64,000 nucleotides of DNA from Urophycis tenuis (lineage: Eukaryota; Chordata; Actinopteri; Gadiformes; Phycidae): the NCBI GenBank assembly GCA_036785325.1, contig JAXIVH010000019.1, positions 2,010,125 to 2,074,124 on the forward strand, read 5' to 3'. Position 1 is the first letter of the stretch; each line of letters starts with the position of its first letter. The notes beneath the pieces were generated by a model, which was not told where the DNA came from, searched no databases, and was given only the letters and a program-made list of their open reading frames with translations. A program made the position numbers and the translations under genes. Below, piece after piece: positions 20,870-34,180 of the stretch.

Positions 20870-23800
20870 AGGTCATTAGGACAAATCAGACGAGCGGACG
20901 CTGGCATGTTTGTTGCCGCTGCTCGCTGGTAATCGTTGGTAGTCGTAAGTCGTTGCAGCCCCTACGTGTTTATCTACGTGTTTGTCTACCTCCTCTTGAC
21001 TTGTGCTCCTCTAGTCTTCGGGGCACCTACTGTATAGTTTGCGCACTCCTGCGTGAATCACTCCAGCCCTTAGCTTCTCTTGCGCTGTTTACTACCGCTG
21101 TCGCTCCGGCACCCCCACCCACCTGTGCCCTGGCTAACGCTGGTAGCTATCCGCTAACCTCGTCCTGTGGCGCAACAACTACCTCACCTGGTCTGGACTG
21201 ATCTGGATACTCCTGTCGTTCTGCCATCAACCTGTGGCAGGACTACTCCACTACTCCATCTCCGACCTTCTCCGGATCCGCTGGACTGTACTCGAGCCCC
21301 CACCACCGGAGCTGCTACATCACCCGGACATCGCTCGCCCCCCTCGTCGGCGCTACATCCACCGTGGGTCCCGCAGACACGTCCAGCACAACAACAACCC
21401 CGGCTCACTCAACTCCACCTGGTCCACCTCTCGTCGCTCCCCCAACAACACCGGCCGTACCGTCAACCGCCATGCACTAGCCAGCCTAGCCAGGTCGGCT
21501 AATGCTACCACTAAGCACGACTCCTCCGCTGTCAACTTCAGTCTGCTCAACATCCGCTCACTCACAAGGAAAGGTCATCTCGTCCAAGACGTCCTCACTG
21601 ACCGTAAGCTTGACTTTCTCTTTTTAACTGAAACCTGGCAACAGCCTAACGACTTCTCTCCACTCAACGACTCTACTCCCCCTGGCTTTGTTTACATCTC
21701 CCGTCCCCGTGGCAACGGCCGCGGAGGAGGTCTCGCGGTAATTCACCGCGAGAAGTGGAAAGTCCTGCCCGTCTCTGTCCCTGCATTCACCTCCTTTGAA
21801 TGCCTTGTTTTTAAGCTTCCCGGACCCACACCTACCATCATCGCTACATTTTACCGCCCCCCTAAGCCACACAGCGATTTTATCAGTGATTTCTCTACTC
21901 TGCTCACCCACATATCCACTCTCTCACTCAACATAATCCTGCTAGGTGACTTCAATATCCATATGGACAACACCAACCTGCCTCTCACCAGAGACTTTAC
22001 ATCCTGCCTCGACAGCTTTGGCCTACAAAACCTAGTTGATTTCCCCACCCACATCAAAGGCCACTCTCTTGACCTAGTCTGCTGTTCCGGTCTCACCCCC
22101 TCTAAGCCCACTGCCGAACTTTTCCCCGCCTCAGATCTCTCCCTCACTTTTAACGCAGTACTCCGCCTCTCCATAATCAAGTCTCCCCGTCTCATCTCAT
22201 TCCGTGCCATCAAGGACATTAACATTGCCACCCTCTGCTCCAACATCGACAGCTTTCCAACCCCTGACCCTACCTCAAACCCTAATGATCTCGCCACTCT
22301 CTACAACACCAGCCTCTCCACCACTCTCACCTCTATCGCCCCCCTGAAAACCCGGTCTGTTTCCTTCTCCACATCTGCCCCCTGGTTTACCCCCGAGCTC
22401 AGGTCCATGAAAGCTAAAAACCGCCAACTTGAGCGCCTCCACAAACGAACCGGTCTAACCATCCACAAGGACATGTACACCTCCCACATCTCACAATACA
22501 AGGACCTCATATCCCAGACCAAATCAATTTTCTACTCTGGCCTCATTCTTACTAATCAAGGTAACTCCAAAACACTCTTCTCTGTCCTCAATAAAATCCT
22601 TCACCCACCCAATTCTCTGCCCCCCCACTTCTACTCCACGGCATCCTGCAACTCCATCCTGGACTACTTCATCCTGAAAATCCACACCATTCACCAGCAC
22701 CTACATCCCACCTCCCCCCCTCTCTCCCCACCAGAACCTCTCCCTACTCGTCATCCCTTCTCCAGCTTTGTCCTCCCCACTCCCCCCGAAATCTCTGATC
22801 TCATCCACAAATCTAAGCCCACCACCTGTCAGCTCGACCCCCTCCCCTCTACCCTAGTCAAATCCTGCCTCCCCTCCCTCCTGCCTCTCATTACCGCCAT
22901 TATTCACTCCTCACTCTCGACCGGAATAGTCCCTTCACTTTCCAAAACCGCCGCCGTCACCCCCGTACTTAAGAAACCCGGCTTAGACCCCAACAACTAC
23001 TCTAACCTCCGCCCCATCTCTAACTTACCCTTCATCTCCAAAACCCTTGAAAAGACTGTCGCAACCCAACTTCACTCCCACCTATCCCTTCACTCACTCT
23101 ATGAGCCTTTTCAGTCCGGTTTTCGCCCCCGTCACAGCCCAGAGTCGGCCCTAATCAAAATCTCCAATGACCTCCTCATTGCAGCCGACTCTGGTCTCGT
23201 CTCCATCCTCATCCTCCTCAATCTGAGTGCGGCCTTCGACACCATCTCACACCCCATCCTCCTCAGTAGACTCTCCTCCATTGGCCTCTCCCACACTACC
23301 CTCAGCTGGTTCAACTCCTACCTCACAGGCCGCACCCAGTTCGTACAACTTAAATCTTTCACCTCAAATCCCTCCCCAGTCACTGCAGGTGTGCCCCAGG
23401 GATCTGTCTTGGGGCCTCTCCTATTCATTATCTATCTCCTCCCCCTCGGTCAAATCCTCCGCAAGTTCAACATCCAGTTCCATTGCTTCGCGGACGACAC
23501 CCAGCTCTACCTTTCCTGCAAACCCAACTCCTCATTCCCACCCCCCTCCCTCACGTCTTGTCTTTCCGAACTAAAAACCTGGTTCACCTCAAACTTCCTC
23601 CAACTCAACTGCAATAAAACTGAAATTCTCCTCCTCGGCACTAAATCCACCCTAGCCAAAGTCAACACCTTCTCTCTCACCATCGACGGCTCCGGTTTCC
23701 CCTTCCCCTCAGGTAAAGAGCTTGGGTGTCATCCTCGACAGCACACTCTCCCTCCAGTCTCACATCAACTCCATTACCCGCACTGCATATTTCCACCTAC

Positions 23801-24538
23801 GCAACATAAACAGACTCCGCCCCTCCCTCACCCCCCACACCGCCGCCATCCTTGTCCACAGCCTCGTCACCTCCCGTCTCGATTATTGCAATTCTCTCCT
23901 CTTCGGCCTCCCTCTCAAGTCCCTCCGTAAACTTCAAGTGGTCCAAAACTCTGCCGCCCGCATCATCACTAAGACCCCCTCCCACCACCACATCACCCCT
24001 GTCCTCCAGGATCTCCACTGGCTTCCTATAACCCACCGCATCACCTACAAACTCCTCCTCTTCACATTCATGGCCATCCACAACCTCGCCCCTCCCTACC
24101 TGTCCGACCTCCTGCACATCACCATCCCCACTCGTTCCCTCAGATCCTCCTCCTCCATCCACCTCTCTGTGCCCCCTGTCCGCCTCAGCACAATGGGGGG
24201 CAGAGCCTTCAGTCGCTCTGCTCCACGACTCTGGAACAACCTGCCACCTGACCTCCGGAACTGTGACTCTCTCCCCCTCTTCAAAACACGCCTCAAAACC
24301 CACCTCTTCCGGACAGCCTTCTCCCTTTAACCTCCTTGCTTCTTGTTTTATCTGCCTTATTTCTATTTATTTTATCTCTTTTATGTATTTTTTTCTCTAC
24401 CATGGTCCTTTTTTAACTGTCTTGTCTACCTCACTATGTGATTTTAATTTTATTTATCTTTTTTCTGTCTGTACAGTGTCCTTGAGTGACATGAAAGGCG
24501 CTTTTTAAAATAAAATGCATTATTATTATTATTAATAG
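20870..24538 (+). mobile_element. Near-full-length CR1/L2-like LINE
   Basis: One frame from 21234 codes for about 100 leader residues, then an APE endonuclease (FSLLNIRSLTRKGHLVQD, LDFLFLTETW, GRGGGLAVIHR, LLGDFNIHMDN), a linker, RT (SGFRPRHSPESAL, LIKISNDLL, GVPQGSVLGPLLFIIYLLPL, FADDTQLYL) and a thumb. A frameshift near 23715 moves the conserved C-terminal block (SLGVILDSTL to the end at 24330) into the next frame. The 3' end is CCTTGAGTGACATGAAAGGC and an ATT tail. It is the best-preserved member of the family inserted in units 1, 2 and 5. Such elements copy themselves by target-primed reverse transcription. The 5' limit is approximate. Confidence 0.85.
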
Positions 24539-24618
24539 TCCCTGTAGGCTTCTTCCGGCAATACAACCAACGTGATTACCTGCTATTACCGGTGGTATAC
24601 CGGGACTATACTTTTACC

Positions 24619-24887
24619 CTCAAGTTGTTGGGAATAAGGGGACTGCACAGCAAGAAAGCCATCAAGAACATCACTGATGCTGCTGAGAAGGCATCAAGAT
24701 GGCTGTGGATCAGGAGGGGTGATCCGTGGGCCACACAAGCTACCTAGACACAAGCCGGGGTCTGATCACCCCCGGCTGGGTCGCCTGGGCGAGGGTGTCT
24801 GATGTTGAGAGACCCGAAACACCCTATGACCTCAGGTTACATCACTGATGATGTGTCTAGGTTGCACCAGAGGGTGTATATTAAACC
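24619..24887 (+). mobile_element. 3' end of an upstream REL-type LINE copy
   Basis: It is nearly identical to the last 270 bp of the element at 24888 to 28521 (from ctcaagttgttgggaataag to tatattaaacc), including the coding end KASRWLWIRRGDPWATQAT. It joins directly to the 5' end of the next copy with no intervening bases. Confidence 0.85.
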
Positions 24888-27800
24888 AGTTAATTCTGGC
24901 AGAGCCAGTGACCTCCGGGAAAGACCGGATGACTACCGCGAATAGAGTGGTGACAGCTGGAGAGGCAGCAGACAGCTGGAGAGACAGCAACCGGGGCAGT
25001 GAGGGCTAGCACCCCAAACTGCAGCTCCCATGAGGGAGCACCCACAATAAGCTACGGAAAACCCTAAAGAGTTATACCCCCGGGGGTGCCCGAGAGGGGG
25101 GAGGATGAGCACCCCAACAGGATGGACGTACAGGTTTTGACCCAAGCTAACGGAATTACGACTATGAGTGCAGTTTGCTTATGTGGTAAAGTCTGCAAAA
25201 ACCCGCGTGGTCTTAAGATCCACCAGACCAAGATGAAATGCTTGACTGGGAGGCAAGTGGTGCAACGCACAGGACCAGTGCCTGGTGAGACGCAGGAGGA
25301 GCCCGGCCCGGAGTCACCCCACAGTGCCCAGACCCTCCACGCCCCACAAGCCCTACCCCAAGTCATGCAGTCAGAACACCGTCGGGTTAAGTGGCCTTCG
25401 GCCAACATGGTGAAGGAGTGGTGCCAGTTCGATGCGGATGTTGATCAGATTCTCGAAGCCACAGCCAGGGGAGATGCTGACCAGAAATTGCGCACAATGA
25501 GTGCAATGATTGTCAGCATCGCCGCCGAAAGGTTTGGCACCAAGGAGCACCACCCGATCAGCGGTGCAGGGGAGCCAAACCGACGGTAGAAGAAGATCAG
25601 CCAGCTGCGGCAAGAGCTTAGACTGCTAGGACGGCAGTACAAGCAGGCAAGCGAGGAAGAGAAGGTAAGTATAGCAGAGCTCCGCAACATCGTAAGGAGG
25701 AATCTCACGACACTCCGTCGTGCTGAATGGCACAGGAAGAGGGGGAAGGAGAGAGCCAAGAAGCGTGCCGCCTTCATTTCAGGCCCTTTCAACTTCACCA
25801 AGAAGATCCTTGGGCAGAAGCGAGGTGGACAATTGGCCTGCTCTCAAGAAGAGGTTGACAAGTACCTCAGGGCAACTTACAGCGACAGCGCAAGGGAGCA
25901 GGATCTTGGACCCTGCAGCTTTCTGATTACACCACCAGAACCCACTTCAGCATTTAATACCAAGGAGCCAACCCTGAGAGAAGTTGAGGACATAGTCAGA
26001 GCAGCTAGATCCAACTCAGCTCCAGGTCCCAGTGGAGTACCATATGTTGTCTACAAGAGGTGCCCCAGGCTCGTGCAGCGACTCTGGAAGATCCTTAGGG
26101 TCATCTGGAGGAGGGGGAAGGTGGCTCAGCAGTGGAGGCATGCAGAGGGTGTATGGATTCCGAAGGAAGAGAACTCTCGCACCATCGAGCAGTTTAGAAA
26201 CATCTCACTCCTGAGTGTGGAGGGCAAGGTGTTCTTCAGCATTGTTGCCCGGCGCATGACAGAGTTCTTCCTGAAGAATGCATACATCGACACCTCTGTG
26301 CAGAAGGGGGGGGTCCCAAGGGTACCAGGGTGCATTGAGCACACAGGAGTTGTTACTCAGCTCATCCGGGAGGCCCGGGAGGGCAATGGGAACCTGGCAG
26401 TTTTGTGGCTTGACCTGTCTAATGCTTACGGGTCAATTAACACAAACTGGTGGAGACCTCGCTTGACCGGCATCATGTTCCAGGCAAGATCAGGGACCTC
26501 ATACTGGACTATTACAACTCTTTCAGTTTGAGAGTCACCTCGGGGACAGTAACATCAGCATCACATCGGCTGGAAAAAGGCATAATCACTGGGTGTACAG
26601 TCTCAGTGATTTTGTTTGCCTTGGCCGTGAACATGCTTGTTAAGTCAGTGGAAGTGGAGTGCAGAGGACCGCTCACCAAGTCAGGTGTGCGGCAGCCTCC
26701 CATCAGCGCTTTTATGGATGACCTGACAGTTACTACAACATCAGTTCCAGGCTGTAGGTGGGTTCTCCAAGGCCTTGAGCGGCTCATTAACTGGGCGCGT
26801 ATGGGCTTTAAGCCTGCTAAGTCCCGTTCCCTGGTGGTGAAGAAGGGGAAGGTTACAGACAAGTTCCGGTTCTCGCTGGGAGGTGTCCAGATTCCATCGG
26901 TTTCAGAGGAGCCAGTGAAGAGCCTGGGGAAGATCTTTGATGGCACCCTGAGGGACAAAGCAGCGCTCAAGGCGACCAGCAGAGAACTGGGTAACTGGCT
27001 AGTGGCGGTGGATAAGTCAGGGCTGCCAGGTAAGTATAAAGCATGGATATATCAGCATGGCATCCTGCCACGCCTCCTCTGGCCACTACTGGTCTACGAT
27101 GTCCCACTAACGACCGTTGAGGGCTTCGAGCGTAAGGTAAGTAGCTTCCTTCGCAGGTGGTTGGGCCTACCAAGAAGCCTCAGCAGCATAGCCTTGTATG
27201 GGCATAAGAACAAGCTGCGACTTCCCTTCAGTAGTCTGTCGGAGGAGTTCATGGTTACCCGTGCGAGAGAGGTGCTGCTGTACAGAGACTCGAGTGACAC
27301 CAAAGTCTCCTTAGCGGGGATTGAAGTGCGGACTGGGCGGAAGTGGAGAGCCCAGGAGACGGTCGAGCAAGCTGAGGCGCGGCTGCGCCACGGTGTTCTG
27401 GTGGGAACAGTGGCGACAGGCCGGGCAGGGCTTGGGAGCAACCCAGGACCTCGGTACAACAAGGCCTGGGGGAAGGAGAGGCGGCAGCTTATCCAGGAAG
27501 AGGTTCGAGCAGGGCTGGAGGAGACCCGCTCAAGCAAGATGGTCGGGATGAGACAACAGGGGGCGTGGACTAGATGGGAGCAGACACTGGATAGGAAGAT
27601 TTCTTGGTCAGAGCTTTGGAAGGCAGAGCCATTCCGTATAAAGTTTTTGATCCAGTCAGTCTACGACGTCCTCCCCAGCCCTTCCAACCTCTTCTGTTGG
27701 GGCCTGGCAGAAACACCTGCCTGCCCTTTGTGTCAGAGGAGAGGATCACTGGAGCACATCCTAAGCTGTTGCCCGAAAGCCCTGGGCAAGGGGCGCTATC

Positions 27801-28521
27801 GTTGGCGCCACGACCAGGTGCTGAAGGTGATAGCAGATACCATCTGCTCGGGGATCTCACTCAGCAAGCAGCAACAGCCAGCTAGGCATTCAATCACCTT
27901 TGTTAAATCTGGTGAGAAGCCTCAACAACGCCCAGGCCAAACAGGGGGGCTCCTGACAACAGCTAGGGACTGGCAGCTGAAGGTGGACTTGGGGAAACAG
28001 CTTAAATTCCCAGAGACCATCGCAGTGACCACACTTAGGCCGGACTTGGTTCTTATGTCAGAATCAACAAGGCAGGTGATACTGCTGGAGTTGACTGTGC
28101 CCTGGGAAGACCGGATGGAGGAGGCATTTGAGAGGAAGAGGGCCAAGTATGAGGAGCTGGCAGGCGAATGGCGGCGCAACGGATGGAAGACTCGTTGTAG
28201 TCCCATTGAGGTTGGTTGCCGAGGTTTCGCAGGCCAGTCACTCTGCAGGGCCCTCAAGTTGTTGGGAATAAGGGGACTGCACAGCAAGAAAGCCATCAAG
28301 AACATCACTGATGCTGCTGAGAAGGCATCAAGATGGCTGTGGATCAGGAGGGGTGATCCGTGGGCCACACAAGCTACCTAGACACAAGCCGGGGTCTGAT
28401 CACCCCCGGCTGGGTCGCCTGGGCAAGGGTGTCTGATGTTGAGATACCCGAAACACCCTATGACCTCAGGTTACATCACTGATGATGTGTCTAGGTTGCA
28501 CCAGAGGGTGTATATTAAACC
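24888..28521 (+). mobile_element. Full-length LINE with R2/HERO-like domain plan
   Basis: 3.63 kb. Domains in order: an N-terminal C2H2 zinc finger (CLCGKVCKNPRGLKIHQTKMK, near 25165 to 25235 as seen in the protein); an RT with ARSNSAPGPSGVPY, LLSVEGKVFFSIV and the catalytic FMDD; then CPLC-x9-H-x4-C and a restriction-like endonuclease candidate with RPDLVLMSE and LLELTVPWEDR. A TAG at 25587 to 25589 splits the N-terminal frame (the same frame stays open afterwards) and a frameshift near 26460 splits the RT, so it is inactive. The Cys-His knuckle before an endonuclease at the C terminus, with no APE domain, indicates the early-branching R2/NeSL/HERO group. The exact clade is not certain. Confidence 0.7.
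25086..28381 (+). pseudogene. Zinc finger-RT-endonuclease polyprotein of the REL-type LINE (broken)
   Basis: Open segments are 25086 to 25589, 25590 to 26460 (same frame after one TAG) and 26450 to 28381 (shifted frame). The last segment is 643 residues and includes most RT palm motifs, the thumb, the CCHC knuckle and the PD...ELTVPWE endonuclease candidate. Confidence 0.7.
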
Positions 28522-28575
28522 GAGGCGCGTCATATCACTGTGCCCATGGTACCTTTGCAACTTTCCTTGATTATT
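28522..28575. repeat. Inverted-repeat arm, right
   Basis: Pairs with 20697 to 20750: cgaggcgcgtcatatcactg then cccatggtacctttgcaa. It abuts the end of the REL-type LINE exactly. Confidence 0.75.
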
Positions 28576-28858
28576 ACGCCAGAATGAGAGTATAGTTCCG
28601 GGTAAAATCAGCCTAGAAAATCGCCACGTTTCATTTTCCGTTGGTCTTATTGCACTTTCAAACTTGAGAAGAGACAAGTTTTAAATGGGAAAAATTCCGG
28701 AAATCGTAGTCACTTCTAAGCGGGCGAGATGCTAATGGTCTAATCCGATTCAATGATCGTTGAACCTAAGTTGTACCGCCAGACTCACAGAACGGCTGGT
28801 TGAACGGGAAAAGGGTAAAGATCGATTGTTTTGCTTGAGGGAAGGTGGAAAATTAGCT
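28576..28858. mobile_element. DNA-transposon remnant
   Basis: Non-coding sequence beginning ttacgccagaatgagagtat, of the widespread fish repeat type that ends near 'ggcggaatatccctttaa'. It separates the two halves of the L2 element. The outer left end of the transposon is not found near 20.7 kb. Confidence 0.45.
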
Positions 28859-31386
28859 TATTTCCAAAAATGGCGGAATATCCCTTTAACCAAGCTGTCA
28901 CCGGCCCTACACATGAAAAGGGTCACACTCTGGATCTGGTGTTATCCTATGGTGTTTGTGTCAAGTTAAGTGAAATCTGTGCCATGTCTTTCTCTGATCA
29001 TTCCCCAATTCTGTTCACTGTGTCAGTCCCACACTCAGGCAGTACTCCTAGTAGCTCAAAACGGGTCTCGCGCATGCTGAACTCCTTGTCTGCTGGGCAA
29101 TTTTCAGCCGCTTTTAATGACTCCCCCTTGTGTAGGCCGTCACTGGGCTTTAGAGCTGACCATTCTGCTGATGAGCTCGTCTCCATGTTCGCATCAGCCT
29201 GCACTGGCATTCTGGATTCTATCGCCCCTCTCAAGCCCAAACGCTCAAAAACTCCTACACCGTGGCTCAACGACGAAACGCGTGACCTCGGACGCGCATG
29301 TAGACAGGCCGAGCGCAAATGGCAAAAAGACCGCCTCCATGTGTCCCTCCAAATCCTCCGTAGCTGCTTGGCGGATTACCACCGATGCGTCAAAACCGCT
29401 AAATCACAGTACTTCTCCACCCGGGTCTCTAGCAACAGTCACAAACCCCAGATTCTTTTCAATACACTAAATTCTCTTATTAATCCCCGTAATGTATCCC
29501 CTGTTGTGCCTTCACCTGCCCTCTGTGATAGCTTTCTAAAATTCTTCATCGACAAGATTGCAGCACTGAGGCCTTCTGATACCTCTCCCACTCCACTCCC
29601 CGCTCCCCCCCCCCCCTCCCCTCTACCGGCTGTCCTCGAGCAGTTTGAGCCCTCTTCCCTGTCCTCCCTCTCTGCTGCAGCCAGACATCTGCAGCCCTCC
29701 AACTGCCCCTCTGACTGTTTACCGTCCCGCCTCATCAAGGATGCCTCCGTTTTTAACACAGTTGCCCCCTTCCTCCTATTGTTGGTCAACACCATCCTGT
29801 CCTCTGGTTGCGTCCCGGCTGCCTTCAAGCATGCTGTGGTGCAACCATTACTAAAAAAGCCCAATCTCGACCCCTCTATTCTGTCTAATTTCAGGCCTAT
29901 TTCCAAACTGCCCTTCCTGTCTAAAGTCCTTGAGCGTGAAGTTTATGTCCAGCTGAAATCCTTCCTAACTACCAACTGCATCTTTGAGAAATTCCAGTCT
30001 GGCTTCAGAACAGCCCACAGCACAGAGACTGCTCTCCTGAGAGTACTGAATTACCTGCTCCTATCTGCTGACTCAGGTTGCCCTGTGATCCTCGTGCTCT
30101 TAGACCTTACAGCCGCCTTTGACACGGTGGATCACAGGATCCTGTTGTCTCGGCTCGAACACCGTATAGGCATCAAAGGCTCAGCCCTGAAACTCCTTCA
30201 GTCCTATCTGGCCGACAGGACATTCTCTGTCCAGCTCAGAGACTATGTCTCTTCTGCTGCCCCCCTCACGTGCGGGGTCCCTCAAGGCTCTATACTGGGT
30301 CCCATCCTGTTCTTGTTGTACATTCTACCCTTAGGGGAAATCCTGCGCAGCCACTTCATCTCCTTCCACTGCTTTGCCGATGACGTTCAGCTATATCTCC
30401 CCCTAAAGGCTGATGGTCAGGCTGCGCTACAATCATTGCTTGACTGTCTGGCCGACATCAAGGCATGGATGAGTGCAAATTTCCTCAACTTAAATGAACA
30501 GAAGACAGATAATTGTCTTTGGCAAAACTCCTCCAGCTTTTTCCACCATTGCTCTGGGCCCTCTTGCCTCCAAAATCAAGCCTTCGGTCAGAAATCTGGG
30601 CGTTATCTTTGACAGTGCCTTCAAATTTGAACAGCAGGTTAGTGCTGTAGTCAGGAAAAGTTTTTTCCACCTAAGAACCCTAGCAAAGACCAAAGCCTAC
30701 CTGCCCCGTAGTGCTCTAGAGAGAGTTATCCATGCCTTTATTTAATCACAACTGGACTACTGCAATGCCCTATATACTGGCATCGACAAATCCCAGATCC
30801 GCCGCCTGCAGTTGGTTCAGAACTCTGCCGCCCGACTTCTCACCTGTACTAAAAAACGTGATCATATCACCCCGGTTCTCGCATCACTTCACTGGCTCCC
30901 CATCCGCTACCGCATCGATTTCAAACTCTTACTTACTGTATTCAAATCTCTCCATGGTTTGGCCCCCCCTTACCTGTCTGACCTCCTCAACCACCATATC
31001 CCCTCTAGAGCACTACGGTCAGCTGACCAACTATTGCTGGAAGTGCCCAGGTCCAGGCTCAAAACCAAAGGGGACAGAGCCTTTGCCATAGCGGCCCCCA
31101 GTCTATGGAACCGCCTCCCTCTCCACATCCGGGCAGCCCAGTCTATATATAGTTTTAAATCCCAACTAAAGACACACCTCTTCTCACTGGCGTTCAGTTA
31201 GGGTCCCCCCCTTTATTTTCTATTTATTTATTTATTTATTTTTGTATTCTTCTGTCATTTTATCTTTTTATCTGTGTCTTGTTCCGTGATCTTGTTTTTA
31301 TTTTATGCATTTTTACTGTGAAGCACTTTGGTGCTGCTCAGCCGTCTGTAAATTGTGCTATAGAAATAAACTTTGACTTGACTTGA
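28859..31386 (+). mobile_element. L2-like LINE, right half (RT and 3' end)
   Basis: Coding resumes with the end of the endonuclease (GHTLDLVLSYG, FSDHSPILF) and RT (FRPISKLPFLSKVLEREV, FQSGFRTAHSTETAL, LLDLTAAFDTVDHRIL, GVPQGSILGPILFLLYILPL, FADDVQLYLPL). Frameshifts near 30500 and a TAA at about 30745 break the 3' part; the C-terminal block reads HITPVLASLHWLPIRYRIDF. The 3' end is AAATAAACTTTGACTTGACT, a TTGAC-type tail distinct from the ATT-tailed family. Confidence 0.8.
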
Positions 31387-34180
31387 CGGGATGTAACAAA
31401 TGCATGAATGACTATTTCTAAGTCCTTGGAGGGTTTGAGATGGGAAATAATTCTCAGCTGATGGAAGCTACTCTTGATAACAGAGCTAATCTGCCTTTTA
31501 AAACAGAGCTCTGAATCAATGATGACACCTAGATTTTTGGCATGTGGCTTGACAAAAGAGTAGAGGTGGGCTAATTGTCCTTCAATCAGGGTCTAGCTTT
31601 AGAAGGACCAAAAATGATGACCTCTGTCTTACCATCATTTAGCTGCAGGAAGTTACTACTCATCCAGCACTTAATATCCCGGAGACAGCCCAGAAGAGGC
31701 TGAATGGAGTTAACAGATTTTAAGGGCAGGTATAGCTGGGTGTCATCAGCATAGAAGTGAAAAGAGATGTAATATCGCCGGATGATGTCGCCAAGGGGGA
31801 GCATGTATAAAGTAATGCTGTCCCCTTTATGCCTACCCAGTCCTCAAGACGGGTGAGGAGGGTGTTGTGGTCCACAGTATCGGCCGCTGCGCTGAGGTCC
31901 AAAAGAACCAGGATCGCATTTTGACCTGAATCTAGAGTGAGAAGCAGATCGTTGGTGACTTTTAGCAGAGCCGATTCAGTACTGTGGAGTTTTCTAAAAC
32001 CTGACTGGAAGGGCTCAAGGATGTTATGCTCAGTCAGGAAGGGAAGCAACTGGGCCAGCACTACTTTCTCCAGTACCTTGGAAAGGAAAGGAAGTTTAGA
32101 GATGGGGCGGTAATTATTCAAAGAATTTGCATCCAGGTTGGGCTTTTTAAGCAGGGGTTGGACCACCGCATGCACAGGAGTTGACAACTAGCTGTATGGA
32201 AGGGCCCAACACATCAAAAGCATCTTTCAAGATAGAAGAGGGGACAACATCACCAGGGGAAGATGTGGGTTTCATACAGAGGACTATGTCCTTGAGATCT
32301 GCCAGCGATACATCAGCGAAATGACTAAAAGTAAATAAAGGGCCTGAAGACACCTTCACTGGGGGGGAAGGCAGAGGAGGGGGAGAGAACAGTGCTCTGA
32401 TGTTATCAATTTTATCAATAAAAAATTTCTTAAATTTCTCTCAAGCATCAGCATTTGTGAAGGGAACAGGTGAGAGTGGAGGGTTGGTGATTTGATTAAT
32501 AGTGTGAAACAGGATTCTGGGTCTGTTAGCATGTTGATTAATAATATCAGAGAAGTATTTAGCTCTGGCTGCTTTGGCAGCTGCCTGGAAGGATGCTAAA
32601 AGAGATTTAAAAATGTCACGGGAGACTGTAAGACGGTCTTTTAGCCATTTCCTTTAAGCTCTCCGGCAGGCCTGCCTGAGTGAGCGGGAGGCATCATCTA
32701 ACCAGACTTGAGATTTAAATTTTGGGCGCTTGTGACAAAGAGGAGCCACCATATCGAGAATGGCTAAGCAGGAGGAGTGGAAGAGAGCAACAATATCATC
32801 TGGGCTGGATGAGGCAGAGGAGGCTGAGGACATGGTAGTAGCAATGGCCTCATTGACAAAAAAGTCAGAGAACTGAGCTACTGACTGAGAATTTATACAG
32901 CGAGAGTAGCGGCCAGTAGCTTTAGCCGCCTGCACAGGGGTAGAGATGACAAAGTTAAATAAAACAGGTAAATGGTCAGAGAAGGACGTTTCCTCAACCA
33001 TAATATTGTCTACAGAAAGACCATAAGACAAAACAAGATCAAGGGTATGACCTAATATGTGGGTGGCTTGATCAATATGTTGAGTGAGACCAAATGCATT
33101 CACAGCATCACAGAACTCTTTTACCATTGGTTTATCTGGGCAGCATACATGAATATTGCAGTGACACAAAATGAGAGAGGAAGCCTGAAAATTCAGTAAT
33201 TCTTTCAATAAAATCTTTGTCTGGCTTAGGAGGTCTATAAATCAACACACACACCAGCGAGTTCGTTTTAGATTCCACTGTCATGCATTGAAGTTCAAAA
33301 GTACAGTAAGTCTCTGTTGGAAGCGACCAGATTTTCACGGCATTGTTGTATACAAGAGCTACGCCCCCACCTCTTCCAACGCGTCTCGGGGTACTAACAA
33401 ATGAACAGTTTGTGGGGCACAATTCACCGAAGGCAGCAGACTCACCAACTCCGGCAACAATCCAGGTCTCCGTTAGAAACAATAAGTCCAGGTCGTGACG
33501 GCAGAGAAAGTCGTTCAATATGAAAGTCTTATTTAGCACCGACCTGCAGTTGACAAGAGCTGCCTTAGCCACAAAGTGAGCTGCGGCTTGATGACATGGC
33601 GAGTAATCCAACGAGCGAATGTTTCGGGGGTTTATTCCACCACTGCGGATGCGTAGCCTCGGTCGAGCGGGGATGACGGGCGTTGAGGACTTCGGTGGAG
33701 CAGCAGAGACATGACAGGAGTAGATCAGATCCGAACGCCGAGTCAGGAAGATGTCATTGCGGCCTAAGGGGAGGGCGTGGCGCAGGTGAGGTCCTAGTCC
33801 TGACTGCGAGTGGGCAAATCTCGCCCAGCTCCTGATTTTCACCCGAAGGCCCCCACGTTTGCCCCGACGCTTACAACGCTTCTTGCGGTGGGCAGAGCAG
33901 TAAGAGAGCCGGTGTATGCACTCCAGGGATGGCTGGATAAACGTGGGATGAAACCGGTGATGATGAACGGCAGGATTAGCACTGGTAAAAAGGTCCAGTG
34001 AGTTCTTAATGTGGAGCAATGACTGGCGATCATAGATCAGAAGAGCAGCGGAGTATTTCCAGTGCAGCAGGAGGAGAAGCAGGAGCAGACCAAACTTCAG
34101 ACGGACAGGTAAGAGCTCACAGAGCAGACGGCATGTCTGCTCTGTGAGCGTCAAGAATGCGTCAAGAATGTACAATGAAT
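31387..34180 (-). mobile_element. L2-like LINE, minus strand, 3'-truncated
   Basis: The minus-strand frames give a leader with NPRNIRSLDYSPC, endonuclease motifs (VNCRSVLNKTFILNDFL, LDLLFLTETW, GRGGGVALVYN) and RT pieces (FRKLHSTESALLKVTNDLL, LLDLSAAADTVDHNTLL, ADDTQLYLPL). At least four frame breaks split it (33132, 32654, 32147, 31720). It collides tail-first with the plus-strand L2 at 31387, having lost its own 3' end (last coding is ...HAFVTSR). It is the same subfamily as the 28.9 to 31.4 kb element. Confidence 0.75.

Noticed and set aside
25371..25801. Minus-strand frames over the REL-type LINE
   Set aside because: The plus strand carries the zinc finger and RT motifs; the minus frames show none.
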